Positions 42,436 to 53,220 are shown, numbered from the stretch's first letter. The stretch is 64,000 nt of DNA from Ichthyophis bannanicus (GCA_033557465.1 CM066036.1:718186828-718250827), one strand, 5' to 3'. The notes: a model not told the origin generated them from the letters alone. Translations and numbers: made by a program.

Positions 42436-42756
42436 CATTCTGCATGAATATGGTAGAAGGGCGCTACCCATGCACACAGTCACGGGCACAAGGCGCTACC
42501 CGTGCCCATGACTGTCTGCACAGGTAGTGCCCCTTTGCCATATCTGTGCAGTGCGGGTTGAGGCCACAGAGGTACATAAGAACATAAGATATGCCATACT
42601 GGGTCAGACCAAGGTCCATCCTGTTTCCAACAGTGGCCAATCCAGGTCATATATACCTAGCAGTTTCCCCAAAGGACACAGGTTCCATAATGCTTGCATT
42701 GGGGTAAACAGTGGATAGAGGGGTAGTGCCCTTCTGCCATACCCATGCAGAATGAG
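42436..42756. mobile_element. Small inverted-repeat element with nested CR1 tail
   Basis: Left arm near 42436-42470 (CATTCTGCATGAATATGGTA...GCGCTACCC) pairs with right arm near 42720-42756 (GGGTAGTGCCCTTCTGCC...ATGCAGAATG), about 36 bp with a few mismatches. A third arm-like piece is at 42523-42544. A CR1 3' end sits inside. It may be a MITE related to the surrounding Harbinger-like DNA. Confidence 0.45.
42572..42715 (-). mobile_element. CR1 LINE 3' end fragment
   Basis: Begins ACATAAGAACATAAGATATG then 'ccatactgggtcagaccaaggtccat', 'tttccaacagtggccaatcc', 'tttccccaaaggacacagg': the CR1 3' signature shared with 6167, 51453 and 59016. No coding part. Confidence 0.85.
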
Positions 42757-42989
42757 TTTGCCCACACCCCACACCCCATGCCCATAGACCCCCAAACCCC
42801 CTCCCCCGGTCCTCTGCACCACCAATGCAGACACAATGCCCTGCCCCCACAAAATGGACGACACAGCGTGTTTGCAAAATGAAGCCATTTTATTATCAAA
42901 CATGGTGCCAACAGTGGCAGACAATATACACCTTTATATATTGCAAACCACCCCATCACAGGGCATACCCTGCCAGAGGACTGCCTATG

Positions 42990-45250
42990 GTGCAGGGGGG
43001 CCCTGCTTGTGCCCTCTAATGGCACTGGCAAGGGCATCTATGTGCTCTGCGATGGAACCTGCCGCAGTTCGTACCTCCTCCCTCAGAAGCCACAACTCTG
43101 CCACCAGGGCTGCGAGAGCCAAGTCACTTGATGTTCATGTGGGTGGTGGCACAGAGGGACCTGGTATGGGCATGGACATGGTGTGTCTATGGATGCTGGG
43201 GTGGCTATGGGGGCCCCCAGCTGTGCAGGGTAGACCATGGTTCCAATTGACATTGTTTCTGGCCTGTGCTGAACCATGTGGTGTGTACATGGCCCCCTGG
43301 TTGGGTTGTGGGTGGGCTCACTGTGGGCCTTGGGGCACAGCCAGGGGGTGCAGCTCTGCCTCTTGGCCCCCTGCTGGGTGCCTGCTGCTGGTGGTGCCGC
43401 CCTGCACCACACCACTGTACCTGGGGCACTTGGTGGGTGTTTTCCACACCCCCCTGCTATCCCCTATGATCCCTCCCCCTCTGACTCCTCTCTCTCCCTG
43501 CCCCACCTCTGGCCCTCCCATCCTTCTGAATCTTCTGCCTCCCCACCCTGCCCCTGGCCCTCTGATCCCTCCGATTCCCCCTCTGCCTCCCCTGCCTCCC
43601 CGCCCCACCTCTGTCTCTCCCATCCCTCCTCCTATTCCTCTCCACCCTGCCCATGGCCCTCTGATCCCTGTCTCCTCTGACTCTCCTGCCTCCCTGCCCC
43701 ACCTCTGGCCCTCTCATACCTTCTTCTCTGACTCCCCATCCAACCACTGTGCTATGGCATCCTCATTGCCCTCCTTCTCTGATGTGGTATCCTCTGACAC
43801 AGTATGCCGGACTCCTCCTCCTCTTCATCCCCGTTACTACTGGTGGTACTGGTGCTGTCAGCCCCACTGGACTATTCTTGTGGCACTGCATTGCTGTACC
43901 ATGGTCCTTTCACTCCCCTCTTCCTTTGATGATGTGTTCTCAGATGCATTGTCACTGGATGACTCCTCCTCGTCCCCATCACTGCTGCTGGTACTGGTGC
44001 TGGACTGTTCTGATAGTGCTGCGCTGCTGCTCCTGGGAAGTGGGCATGGTGGGCCAGTGGTGTCATGGCCCCCCCTGTAGCTGACTGTGGGGAAAGAGGT
44101 TAGTGGTCCACATAGGCATGGCCCTGGGGTGGGACTGGCACACCCTTGGGGGCCCATGCATGCATCACTCAACCTACCTTCAGCCCACAGGGGCATCCCA
44201 CAGTGCACACTGCATGCCCTCCACTTTGCCTACCTCCAGCCAGCTCTGTCCTCCTTCACATGTTGAGATGTGGCCTGCCAGCACCCCACCCCCAGGCGAT
44301 GGGCACACACAGGGGGCAGCTTTGGCAGGTGAAAAATCTGTACCTGAGGCCACCACTGAGGGTGTGTGCCCCTGTATTGCCCTTCTGTGCCATGCACCAG
44401 CCATAAGTGTGTGCACCTGCATATCTTGGATGCCGGCTGGTGCACACATGGGATGGTGGCACCGGGGGATGGCACGGCTGCCCATAACACATTCCCATCA
44501 TTGCATACAAAGAGAGTCCACCACCATAGATGCCGCCCCTCCATCTGCTGGGCTCCACTGTGTACCCCACTGACCTTCCTCGGCTGCCAGCCGCTCTCTG
44601 ATTCACTGCAGTTGGTTTGGTCTCTTCTGGTGCCATGTGCAGAAGTGGCACTTGAGGGCTTTGAGAATGCATTGTATGTCATATTCACTGTGGGAGACGG
44701 GGGGGGGGGGACACACTTGGGCTCAGTTGGATGCTACCATATCCTCTGTTGTGCATACTGGTATCCTGCCACAGTCTGGTGACCTGTCTATTCCTGAGGT
44801 GCCCAGTCCGACCACAGCTCCCCCTGCATCAGGCATTACCATTGCTGTGCATACCCTATGGTGTTGCTACCAACCGCCAACCAGGGGTGGAGTGGCCTTA
44901 CCACCTGCTGTATGCTCCCTACTTTGGGCAATCGGGGCTGGCACCTGTGCCAATGCATGGCCTGTCCCCCCACCAAAGCCTGATTGGTAAACATTGGGGC
45001 AGCCACCAGCATGTGGCTTGGCATCACAGCCCTGTCTCTTTGTGCAGACACGCAGCTGTACCTTTCAGGGTGTGTGTGCCTAGCATGGTGCTCAGATCCC
45101 TCCACCTGTTTTGGCCTCCTTACCTGTGCAATCGGAGTTGGATGCCCCTCCATATAGAGAACCCCCTTCTACTGAAGCATGGATCGAACAAGGCTCTCAC
45201 TCTCATTGGGGCTGAAGTTAACACTTCTCCATGCTGCTATGCCACTGGTG
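42990..45250 (-). pseudogene. Second Harbinger-type Myb/SANT-like gene (candidate)
   Basis: Starts at right with NFSPNESESLVRSMLQ (about 45240-45190), a Myb/SANT-like beginning. In the middle is an acidic Ser-rich exon (STSTSSSDGDEEESSSDN, 43870-44090). At the left end a helical tail reads EEVRTAAGSIAEHIDALA (about 43080-43020). A GT-AG pair (donor GTAGGT at 44177-44172, acceptor CCCCACAG near 44090) flanks a short intron. The long + strand frame at 42836-44080 is a shadow of this GC-rich region. Several breaks; the full exon structure is not resolved. Confidence 0.4.
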
Positions 45251-46604
45251 TTTATCCGCCTGCCTGCATGATGGTGCCATCTATGCATGGGTATGCCAGA
45301 CGGGCAATACACAGGTCCATGCATACATGCTGTCCTGCTTCTCTTGCTGCTGTTGTGGTCACATACACGGGTATTGCCTGTCAACCTTGGGTGCAGAGTC
45401 TGGGTTACGTGCCCTGCATTTATCCGTATATGCTTCAGTGGGCACCTGCCACTGTGCTCGGTTTGTGCTGCATTATTGTTGCTTGCCCATTTTGGTGGTG
45501 CATGACTCATGATCCAAGCACTTTTCCTAAATGGGTAACTTTCTGCGGGTATGGCAGACCTCAGCACCTTGTTGAAAATCGGGCTCTTAAATCTTTATTG
45601 CTTCTCAGCAAAGTTGGAGAGATATTGTGCCTCCCATTTTATTAATACAAAACATGGTAACCAGGTTGTCTGAATTAAGACTAAGGTGTCTTGGATGAAG
45701 ACTTGAAGAGCATAAAATATTGCTCAAAGTTCCAGATGGTTAATATGAAGAAGACTTTGCGTAAGGTGAAAATCTAAGTGAACTCCCTACTAAGTGTTGG
45801 AATGACCTTTAGTTAGGACAGATTGATATTCCAGTGGAGAAAAAGTACCTGTGATAAGTATGAACAATGTTATCCATCACTGTAGTATGGTTTGCAGCTG
45901 CAGTGAGGAATGAAGAATGGAGGAAAAGCTGGGTACACTGATTCAATTGGAACTAGAAAGCCTATTTAGGTCTTTTCATTTTCAGTCAAAAAAAGAGGAA
46001 CTACATGGAGAGTAGGGCCATATGGCTGAGCATTACCATCTTGGAAGTTTGAATGTTATCGACATGAAACATCAGAGTTTGCAATCTGCATATTGGCAAA
46101 AATGTCTATGCCGGTATTATATTACTCTTGGGCTCGCCCTGCCCATCAGGCCTGTGCAAGCGCTCAGAAGATAGCTATGCTTTCAGCCTGGAAACTTCTG
46201 AGGAGCACTCACCGGTTAAATTAGCATCTGGTAATCATTCTTGGTGACTGGACTCTTAAAGTCATTGAACCAGGAAGTACTGTAAACTGCAGTTTCATCA
46301 TGGAGTCTCTGCTTGAATGCACACAGTCAGCTGACCTCTTAGCAGAGGAGGTCATTCCTTTTCCCTTCCTTACTTGAAGAAGCTTCTTTTCAATTTCATA
46401 GTGGTTGTGAAGATGGTTGAGGCAATCCTTCTTGGCTCATGGAGAAATGAGCATGTTTGCAGTCTGCTTGGTTATGGTCAGACACTTGGAGTAAGTGCCA
46501 TAGTTCTGGATCTTTCGATTGTATAGTGGTCATAGTTGAAAATGTGGCTTTGGTGACGTGATCAGTTCCCCTTTTTTTTAAAGAGAAATGAAGTAAAGGT
46601 TTTC
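45251..46604. other. No recognisable feature
   Basis: Composition drops to A/T-rich after 45560. The 132-codon minus frame 45169-45567 is not recognised and overlaps the Myb-like start in another frame. Nothing else seen. Confidence 0.4.
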
Positions 46605-46941
46605 AGTTCTCATATTTTTTTCTTCTTTATTGCTACATCCGGTTTCCTTGCATCAAACTTTTTATCAATTGGAATAGAAATGCCCCAGACGATCACAACC
46701 TGTTCATTCTCCATACTTCTCATAGGATCATGATTCCAGTACTTTTCCAATACAGCAATGCTGTAAGGTTTACAAAGTTTCCAACAGATGAAACATGCCA
46801 CCTTGTTGTACCTATCTATGTAGAGGTTTTCTCCCATTAGAACTTCGCAACCAGTTATGTGAAGAGTAACATTTTCAGTTCTTTTTTTAGAGACTTTAAA
46901 TATGCCCATTTTACCAATTTTTTCTATATTTGCTGTGAATC
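46605..46941 (-). pseudogene. Restriction-like-endonuclease LINE, C-terminal part
   Basis: The minus frame 46610-46909 reads LHITGCEVLMGENLYIDRYN, KVACFICWKLCKPYSI, EKYWNHDP, ENEQVVIVWGISIPIDKKFD and ARKPDVAI. A zinc-knuckle-like H..C stretch followed by a W/D-rich segment and KPD is the C-terminal restriction-like endonuclease region of R4/Dong- or R2-related LINEs, which cut their target with this domain rather than an APE enzyme. Its 5' continuation lies beyond the hAT insertion at 49543-50465. The end of the domain is lost. Confidence 0.7.
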
Positions 46942-47041
46942 ATCTAGACCAGCGATGGCGAACCTATGGCACGCGTGCCAGCTGTGGCACGCGAAGGCCT
47001 TGCAGCTGGCACGCGGGAAGGTCCGCTAAAACAGGTGTCTG

Positions 47042-47296
47042 CCTCCCTTCGTCTGCAGCCGCGGCTCCCTGCCTGTTAGGGAACCGCGGCTGTGCTTGTA
47101 AAATCGTTGCGGAGCCCTTCCTGTCTTGACGGGCTCCGTGCAGCATTGTCCCGCCTCTAAAGGAAGTACAACTTCCTTTAGAGGCGGGACAATGCTGCAC
47201 GGAGCCCGTCAAGACAGGAAGGGCTCCGCAACGATTTTACAAGCACAGCCGCGGTTCCCTAACAGGCAGGGAGCCGCGGCTGCAGACGAAGGGAGG
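47042..47296. repeat. Palindrome, arms 126 bp
   Basis: Centre at 47169 with a 3-nt ACA loop; arms 47042-47167 and 47171-47296 are almost perfect complements (for example AGGAAGT/ACTTCCT at the centre, CCTCCCTTCGTC/GACGAAGGGAGG at the ends). Confidence 0.93.
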
Positions 47297-47299
47297 AAG

Positions 47300-47800
47300 A
47301 CATGGGGAGAGGGGGGGGGCTACCATCGACATGGGGAGAGGGGGGGGGCTACCATCGACATGGGGAGAGGGGGGGCTACCATCGATATGGGGGGGAGGGG
47401 GGCTTACATGGAGGGAGGGAGCTGAAATGGATGGATGGAAGGAGGGGGGCTTACATGGAGGGAGGGAGCATATATGGATGGATGGCAGGAGCGGGGCTTA
47501 CATGGAGGGAGGGAGCTGATATGGATGGATGGAGGGAGGGAGCTGATATGGATGGATGGAAGGAGGGGGCTTACATGGAAGGAGGGATAGATGGAGGGAG
47601 GGGGCTGACATGGACAGAGGGGGGACTGACATGGAGGGAGGCTGACATGGACAGTGGGGCTGACAGGGAGGGAGGGAGGGAGCTGACATGGACAGATGGA
47701 AGGACGGGGGCTGACATGGAGGGAGGGGGGCTGGCATGCACAAAGGGGAGAGACAGGGACATACTGGACAGACGGGATAAATGCTGGAGAGAGGCGAGAG
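47300..47800 (+). repeat. Purine-rich minisatellite
   Basis: First 'catggggagagggggggg' + 'gctaccatcga' units of about 29 bp, then 'acatggagggagggagctga' and 'tatggatggatgg' units. Open frames (for example 47302-47814) are repeat artefacts. Confidence 0.88.
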
Positions 47801-47814
47801 ACATTGCGGCTTAG

Positions 47815-48480
47815 GATTATAATGGGCTGATGGGGGAGCTAGCACTGGTAATGGGCAGATGGGAGGGGACTAGGACTGGTAATGGGTTGAAGGCTAGGAC
47901 TGGGAATGGACTGATCAAGGGGGGGGGTTGGGACTGGTAATGGGCTGATAGGGGGGTATGACTGATAATGGAATGATGGGGGGCTAGCATTGGAAATGAG
48001 CTGATCGGTGAGGTTAGGACTGGAAATGGGCTGATGGGGGGATAGGACTGGTGATGGGGGGGGGGTAGGACTGGTGGTATTGGGCTGATTAGGGGAGGCT
48101 AGCACTGGTAATGGGGTTGAGGGGGGATTAGCACTGGAAGTGAGCTGATTGGGGGGCTTTGACTGAGAATGGGCTGATTGTGGGGAGGGGAGGATAGAGC
48201 TGCTGGCCCTGGAAGAAAACTGGGGGCTAAGGCTACAAATGGGCTGATGCGAGGGGATGGGAGAATGGAACTGGAAGGGAGTGGATCTGAGAGGGGCTGC
48301 CATGGTATTTGTACTAGAAGGGACTGGTCAGTGGGGAAGGAGGGGGACTGGAAGGGAATGGACACCAGTGGCAATCATGGGAATGCAAGTTGACATTGGA
48401 AGGTACTGGGAGTGAGGACTGGAAAGGGGCTGATACTGGGGAGGGTTACTGGGACTGGAAATAGGCTGATGGAAAGAAGT
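47815..48480 (+). repeat. G-rich minisatellite related to 27930-28830
   Basis: Units built on CTAGGACTGGTAATGGGCTG, 'atgggggg', the same motif as in the hAT at 27378 and (inverted) 54192. Followed by similar flanking text ending 'aaaggtagaaaaa...tttattt'. Confidence 0.85.
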
Positions 48481-48708
48481 GAAGAAAACGAAAGAAGAGA
48501 TAAGAAATGGCAGATGGACCATAGACCACAGAAACAGAGCTAAGAGAAGACAGGAAAGCAGAAGCCTCAGATCGGGACCAGCATGATCAGAGAATAAATT
48601 GGTCAGACAACAAAGGTAGAAAAAATAATTTTATTTCATATTAGTGATTTGACTACAAAATCATCATAAGTTTGAAATCAAATATTGTTACTTGTTGTGA
48701 TTAATTAA

Positions 48709-48853
48709 CCGTAATTTCCGGCGTATTTTTTTTGGTGTGCGCTGGAAGAGGGGTAGTCTTATACGGCGAGTATAGGCCAAACACCTATATTTTAACAGGA
48801 AAAGTAGGGGGTCGTCTTATACGCCCAGTCGTCTTATACGCCGGAAAATACGG
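48709..48853. mobile_element. 145-bp MITE with TAA duplications
   Basis: Ends CCGTAATTTCCGGCGTAT and ATACGCCGGAAAATACGG; TAA on both sides (48706-48708, 48854-48856). Internal 'gtcttatacgcc' occurs twice. A 3-bp TAA duplication fits the PIF/Harbinger superfamily. Confidence 0.85.
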
Positions 48854-49059
48854 TAAGTAAATTTAACGTTTTCTATGAAAAGTAGTTCTGAGGGGGGTCA
48901 AAAAAATATTAAAAGAAAGTGACAATAATATAATAATATTTATAATGTGGATTACATTTGGGCCCTCATATTTACCTCAGGCTATGATTGTGATTGTGAT
49001 TATGATGGTACACTGTAAAAAACAATATATGCAGTGTTAGATTTGTTTTAAATGTCGCA

Positions 49060-49143
49060 ATGGTTTTGCGGCTCCCAGTTTTTTTTTCCCTTCGGAAACG
49101 GGTCCAAGTGGCTCTTTATGTCTTAAAGGTTGCAGACCCCTGT
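49060..49143. mobile_element. Nested hAT terminus
   Basis: 'ggctctttatgtcttaaagg' then TTGCAGACCCCTG (to 49143) reads on the minus strand as CAGGGGTCTGCAACC, a hAT-type end. Its partner end is not evident, so the element is truncated or recombined. Confidence 0.5.
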
Positions 49144-49282
49144 GCTAGGAGAAAGGCCCCAGCCCGGCCCCGCGCTTCCCCTTCCGGTCGGAGCTTCTGC
49201 GCGCCTCTCGCCGAGAAGCTGCACGCTAGGGCTGTTGCGCCGTCCTCTCGCGAGATTATAGGACCCGCGCGGGAGCTGGGTT

Positions 49283-49444
49283 CCAAAGAAGAGCAAAACC
49301 TACCACTTTCATGATGAATGGGAAATGGACTACTTCTTCATCATGGTGAAAGACAAGTGTTGTGTAATTTGTAACGCCCCAGTATTCTTGCCCAAAATGG
49401 GTGATCTGGAACATCATTATAAGGCTCTAAAATATTGTTGTTAA
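49283..49444 (+). pseudogene. hAT transposase BED zinc-finger fragment
   Basis: 53 codons then TAA. It reads KTYHFHDEWEMDYFFI, then CCVIC and LEHHYKALK, the BED-finger start seen in hAT transposases and hAT-derived host proteins. The CxxC pair (C27, C30) and a following His pair are present; the last ligand position is not a clear His. It is cut off close to the right terminus, consistent with an internal deletion that removed the catalytic part. A GC-rich CpG-dense stretch (49150-49280) upstream may be the old 5' leader. Confidence 0.65.
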
Positions 49445-49542
49445 GGTTTAATTGACGTGCTGGCACTTTGAGGAAATTCTTTGGTTTTGTGCGGCAGTTT
49501 GGGCACTCGGGCTCAAAAAGGTTAGCCATCACTGATCTAGAC

Positions 49543-50465
49543 TGTAATCACTCAAACTCTCTTCTTACCATTCCTCTGTCCAGTTTTGATCGATGTATGG
49601 TTCCTGCAATAGTACTTTGTATTTCTCACTATATATGTGCATCTTCCGCATGTTTTTCCTTGTTTGATGGTTTAATTCTTTAAAGATTTTTTTTTCTCTT
49701 GCTTACTTTCATATAAGCACAGATGGGCTCTCACTCATACAGTTCATTCTGCCTGTTGGAATGCTTGCCCAAGTTTAATGATGGAACGGGATTCAGGAAG
49801 TTTACATCCATACTTCAACACTTTTTTAGCATTTGGATCTGTTGATGTTGTTAAGTAGGCCTGGAGGCCTATGTTAGTAGCTCTGTATGTATAATCTATT
49901 TCTTTAAGACCTAATCCTCTAGGAATGTATTGTGTCAGCATACACTGGGCTCTGTTTTACTAAGTATTTTTCTCATAGACACAAAATGGGAGAAGGACTC
50001 ACTGATTATTATAAATTATCTCATGGGCATGGAGGAGTTTTCTTTTTCATGCATATAGTTTTTCAAGATATTTGAGAGGCCAATCTGCAATTCCAAAGTT
50101 CTATGAGAGAACAGGAATTGGCTGATTGATAGCTTCTATCTTATTCTGTGATGTTAAATCACTTTTCAGTATTGATTTTAAATTCCTGTATTCTTTACTG
50201 ATCTTTTCTCTCATTAATCTATGCTGGATTTTTGCTCCTTCCTAGATATTTATATACACCTCCCTGATCTGTGTCACAGTCATTATTCATAGAGATGTTT
50301 TCAGTTGTGCTCAATTTTCCTCTAAGGGAGGTTGCCTTAGCACATTTGTCCAGGCCAAGAGCCATCTTGATGTCATCTTAAAAGCTTTTTACTACATAAC
50401 TCCTGCTAAGTGTTGATTGCTGAGACAATACAGCTTCAAATCATTTACAAATACTAAGGGGGCTA
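49543..50465 (-). pseudogene. Restriction-like-endonuclease LINE, RT thumb region
   Basis: Minus-strand text in order: LFVNDLKLY (the YxDD box, with the first catalytic position altered), DDIKMALGLDKCAK, GVYKYLG, then a decayed linker, then RGLGLKEIDYTYRATNIGLQ, AYLTTSTDP and KLPESRSIIKLGQAFQQAE (49744-49941). This is the upstream part of the element whose C-terminus is at 46605-46941. The hAT with its 8-bp duplication separates them. Many stops and frameshifts. Confidence 0.7.
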
Positions 50466-50764
50466 GTTACTAAGAGGGTGATTCTAAAAGGTTTAGTTGT
50501 GATTTGGACGTCTGGAGACATGCACATGGATGTCAAAATCACAGACACATATCCGTAACAATTCCACAAATGACATTCACAGATGTCTCCAGTACGGGAA
50601 CGTTCAAGTAAGCATGGGGCAGAGGTGTGTCTGGGGATGGACCTACCTGTCCCCGTTTGATCCTAGAAGCAGCAGAGTTGTCTGCAGGCACATGAATGTT
50701 TATTCCTGCACCAGGCAGGAATAAGCATCAGGAACGTGTTTGTTTTCACCTTAAAACATCCAGA
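50466..50764. other. No recognisable feature
   Basis: Moderately A/T-rich; 'ggctagttactaagagggtgattctaaaa' at the left edge may be a repeat terminus, but no partner was found. Confidence 0.35.
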
Positions 50765-50870
50765 GAGTGAAGAGAAGATCGAGAATTAAGTGACTAGCTT
50801 TAGATTACAAAGTCCCACCCAGCTCTTCATCCACTATTCTAACCATTAAGCTATTAGACATCTTGATTCT
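50765..50870 (-). mobile_element. CORE-SINE (MIR-like), minus strand
   Basis: The minus strand reads TAGCTTAATGGTTAGAATAG (A box), 'gaagagctgggtgggactttg' and the core AGTCACTTAATTCTC. It matches the head and core of the copies at 1072 and 25085. Confidence 0.55.
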
Positions 50871-51452
50871 AAAACGCTCTCCTGGCGACATCTATATAGA
50901 CATTTTATACACATGCATCTTTGGCACATCCACGTTTCTGGAACTGTGCCTGAACTTGAACGTGCCTGCCTTTCTTTTCATATTTTCTGGCTTTGACATC
51001 CCAGATTGCACTTGGACATCCCATTTGAAATGTGCCACTTTCTACAGTAAAATATCACATTTTACTGCAGCTTAGTTTACAACAGGAGTCACTAACTTGT
51101 GGTAACTCAGTGCCGCAAATTGGTAACACATGGATTAAATGAATAACGCAGCTTATGATCAACCTTACAAGCTGTGTTATTCTACTCTTCTGGAGCATCA
51201 TGCAGCTAACATACAGCAGGGTGTTCTTGGGAACATTCTTAAATGAGCTTGTACTTTTCCAGGAAAAAAGCGATCTAAGAATTCTCTTCTCTGGCTCCAG
51301 CAAAATGTTAGTTCCCTAATGGTACTGCCCCTCTCACACGCATTAATGTCAATGCGCAACAACCTTTTGTAACATGTCCCATAGAATCCCTGTTCATAAA
51401 AATAGAATATTCAATTCCAACTGAGTTCAGGTAATGCTGGACTTAAATTTCA
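50871..51452. other. No recognisable gene
   Basis: The stretch 51078-51130 resembles 35640-35700 (ggagtc.ctaac.tgtggtaa). Otherwise nothing. Confidence 0.4.
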
Positions 51453-52400
51453 GCTAAGAACATAAGAGCATAAGATATGCCATACTGGGTCAGACCAAGG
51501 TCCATCAAGCACAGTATCCTGTTTCCAACGGTGGCCAATCTAGGTCACAAGTACCTAGCAGTTTCCCCAAAAGACACAGGTTCCACAATGCTTGTATTGA
51601 GGCAAGCAGTGGATATCCCGGGTCCCCTTTAATAATGGTTTATGGACCTTTCCTCCAGGAACTTGTACAAACCTTTTTTAAACCCGGCTACACTAACAGC
51701 TTTTACTACATCCTCCGGTAATGAATTCCAGAGTTTGATTATGCATTGAGTGAAAAAATATTTTCTCTTATTAGTCTTAAATAGGTAGCCCTGTAGTTTC
51801 ATTGCACGTCCCCTACTCTTTCTATATTTTGATGGCGTAAAGAATCGATCTACGTTTACCCATTTCACTCCATTCATTAATTTCTAGACCTCTATCAGAT
51901 CTCCCCTCAGCTGTCTCTTTTCCAGTTTGAAGAACCCTAACCTTTTTAGCCTCTCTTCATAGGGGTATCCTTCCATCCCCTTTACCATTTTGGTGACGTT
52001 TCTCTGTGCCTTAACTAATAACACTATATCCTTTTTAAGATACGGTGACCAGAATTGCACACAATATTCAAAGTGCAGTTGCACCATGGAATGATACAGA
52101 GGCATTATAATATCTTTGTTTTATTCTCCATTCCTTTCCTTATGATACCTAGCATTCTTTGCTCTCTTGGCCTCCACTGCAAACTGGGCGGAGGTTTTTA
52201 ATGTGTTATCCATGATGCCTAAATCTTTTTCCTGGGTGGTGGTTCCTAATGTGGAACCTTGCATGGTGTAACCATAGTTTGGATTGTTCATTCCTAGGTG
52301 CATAACTTTGCACTTGTCCATCTGCCATTTGGATGCCCAGTCTTCCAATTTATCAAGGTCCTCTTGCAATTTTTCACAATCCTCATGTTTTGCCACAGCA
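51453..52400 (-). pseudogene. CR1 LINE, C-terminal region and 3' end
   Basis: 3' signature at left ('agaacataagagcataagat', ATACTGGGTCAGACCAAGG). Minus frames read FTPSKYRKSRGRAMKL, NKRKYFFTQCIIKLWNSLPE (51629-51877), [19 protein letters not shown] (51884-52105) and LDKLEDWASKWQMDKCKVMH (52121-52396). It stops before the catalytic box. Dead copy. Confidence 0.88.
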
Positions 52401-52449
52401 GTTGCCTCAGGGCTTTATTTCATTCTTCTTCTTCTTTAATCCTTAGCTG

Positions 52450-53215
52450 CATTTGGTGAGCCGGTCATCCTCTCAACCAGTACACTGCTGTAGGAGCCTC
52501 TGGATTCTGTGTGTTGCTCACAATACGCTTCCAACTTTAGTGATCGGTGGTGATATTTCTGGCCTTATCGATGGTCAGTCGCTGGTTCCTTGGGTCTTCC
52601 TTGATAAGTTAGAGCCATGTTTTCTTGGGTACTGCACATTGAACCCTCCAGTGGACAGGTCGCTCTTGCCAGAAGATTTTGCATGGGAGCTGACTGGTTT
52701 TCATTCTGCAAATGTGGCCAAACCATTGCAGTCTGCATTTTTGGATTTGTTCTTCGACTGAAGGTTGATGGTTGCACCTTGTCCAAATTTTCTCATTTCG
52801 ATGACGATCACGAAGAGAGGCACTCAAAATCTGTCTCAGGCATCACATTTGAAAGACCTCAAGCTTGTTCATGTCAGGTTTGAGCAGAGTTCATGTTTCC
52901 AATCCGTACAGGAGAATTGGCAGGATCAGTGTTCGGAAGAGGCAAAGTTTGGTCTTGGTGGATATATTGGCCTTCTTCTAGAAGCACCATCTGAGCGAGG
53001 CAAACGCTACTGTTTATCTGACCAATCCTGCTGTGGACTTCGGTGGTGGATGCTACTTTCTTCTCCTGCATCAGCAATCCCAGATATTTGAATTCTTGCA
53101 CCTGCTCAATTTGGATTTCCTCTAGGTGAGCATTGGCCTCTGATCCATCCATGGTCATAACTTTGGTCTTGTCCGTGTTGATTTTTAATAAATGAAAAAA
53201 ACAGCTCCACTGTCT
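52450..53215 (-). pseudogene. RTE-type LINE (second family) C-terminal region
   Basis: The minus strand reads NTDKTKVMTMDG, IEIEQVQEFKYLGLLM-like text (actual IQIEQVQEFKYLGLLM), KKVASTTEVHSRIGQ (52874-53221), SLRDRHRNE, EEQIQKCRLQWFGHICRMKT and VPKKTWL (52609-52827). This corresponds to the part missing from the + strand element at 60737-63056, which ends inside its catalytic region. Frameshifted. Confidence 0.75.
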
Positions 53216-53220
53216 AACCA

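Larger units (their letters stand above)
46950..49534. mobile_element. hAT element, 2.59 kb, composite
   Basis: Ends CAGCGATGGCGAACC (46950) and GGTTAGCCATCACTG (to 49534), with exact 8-bp duplications ATCTAGAC at 46942-46949 and 49535-49542. Inside: a palindrome (47042-47296), purine-rich and G-rich minisatellites (47300-48480), a nested 145-bp MITE (48709-48853), a second hAT-like terminus (to 49143) and a BED-finger fragment of a transposase (49283-49444). It interrupts the restriction-endonuclease LINE. Non-autonomous. Confidence 0.92.

Noticed and set aside
42572..42715. Independent SINE
   Set aside because: Its sequence is the CR1 3' end found on longer CR1 copies; no polymerase III boxes.
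42836..44080. 414-codon + strand open frame
   Set aside because: Pro/Ser/Leu-rich with no domain. It lies opposite minus-strand Harbinger-like exons and a C-rich stretch, and changes character along its length. A compositional shadow.
47302..47845. Repeat-rich 'proteins' in the minisatellite
   Set aside because: Frames consist only of translated tandem DNA units and appear on both strands.
49150..49280. CpG-island promoter of a host gene
   Set aside because: It sits inside a hAT element just before a transposase BED-finger fragment, so it is better explained as the transposase leader.
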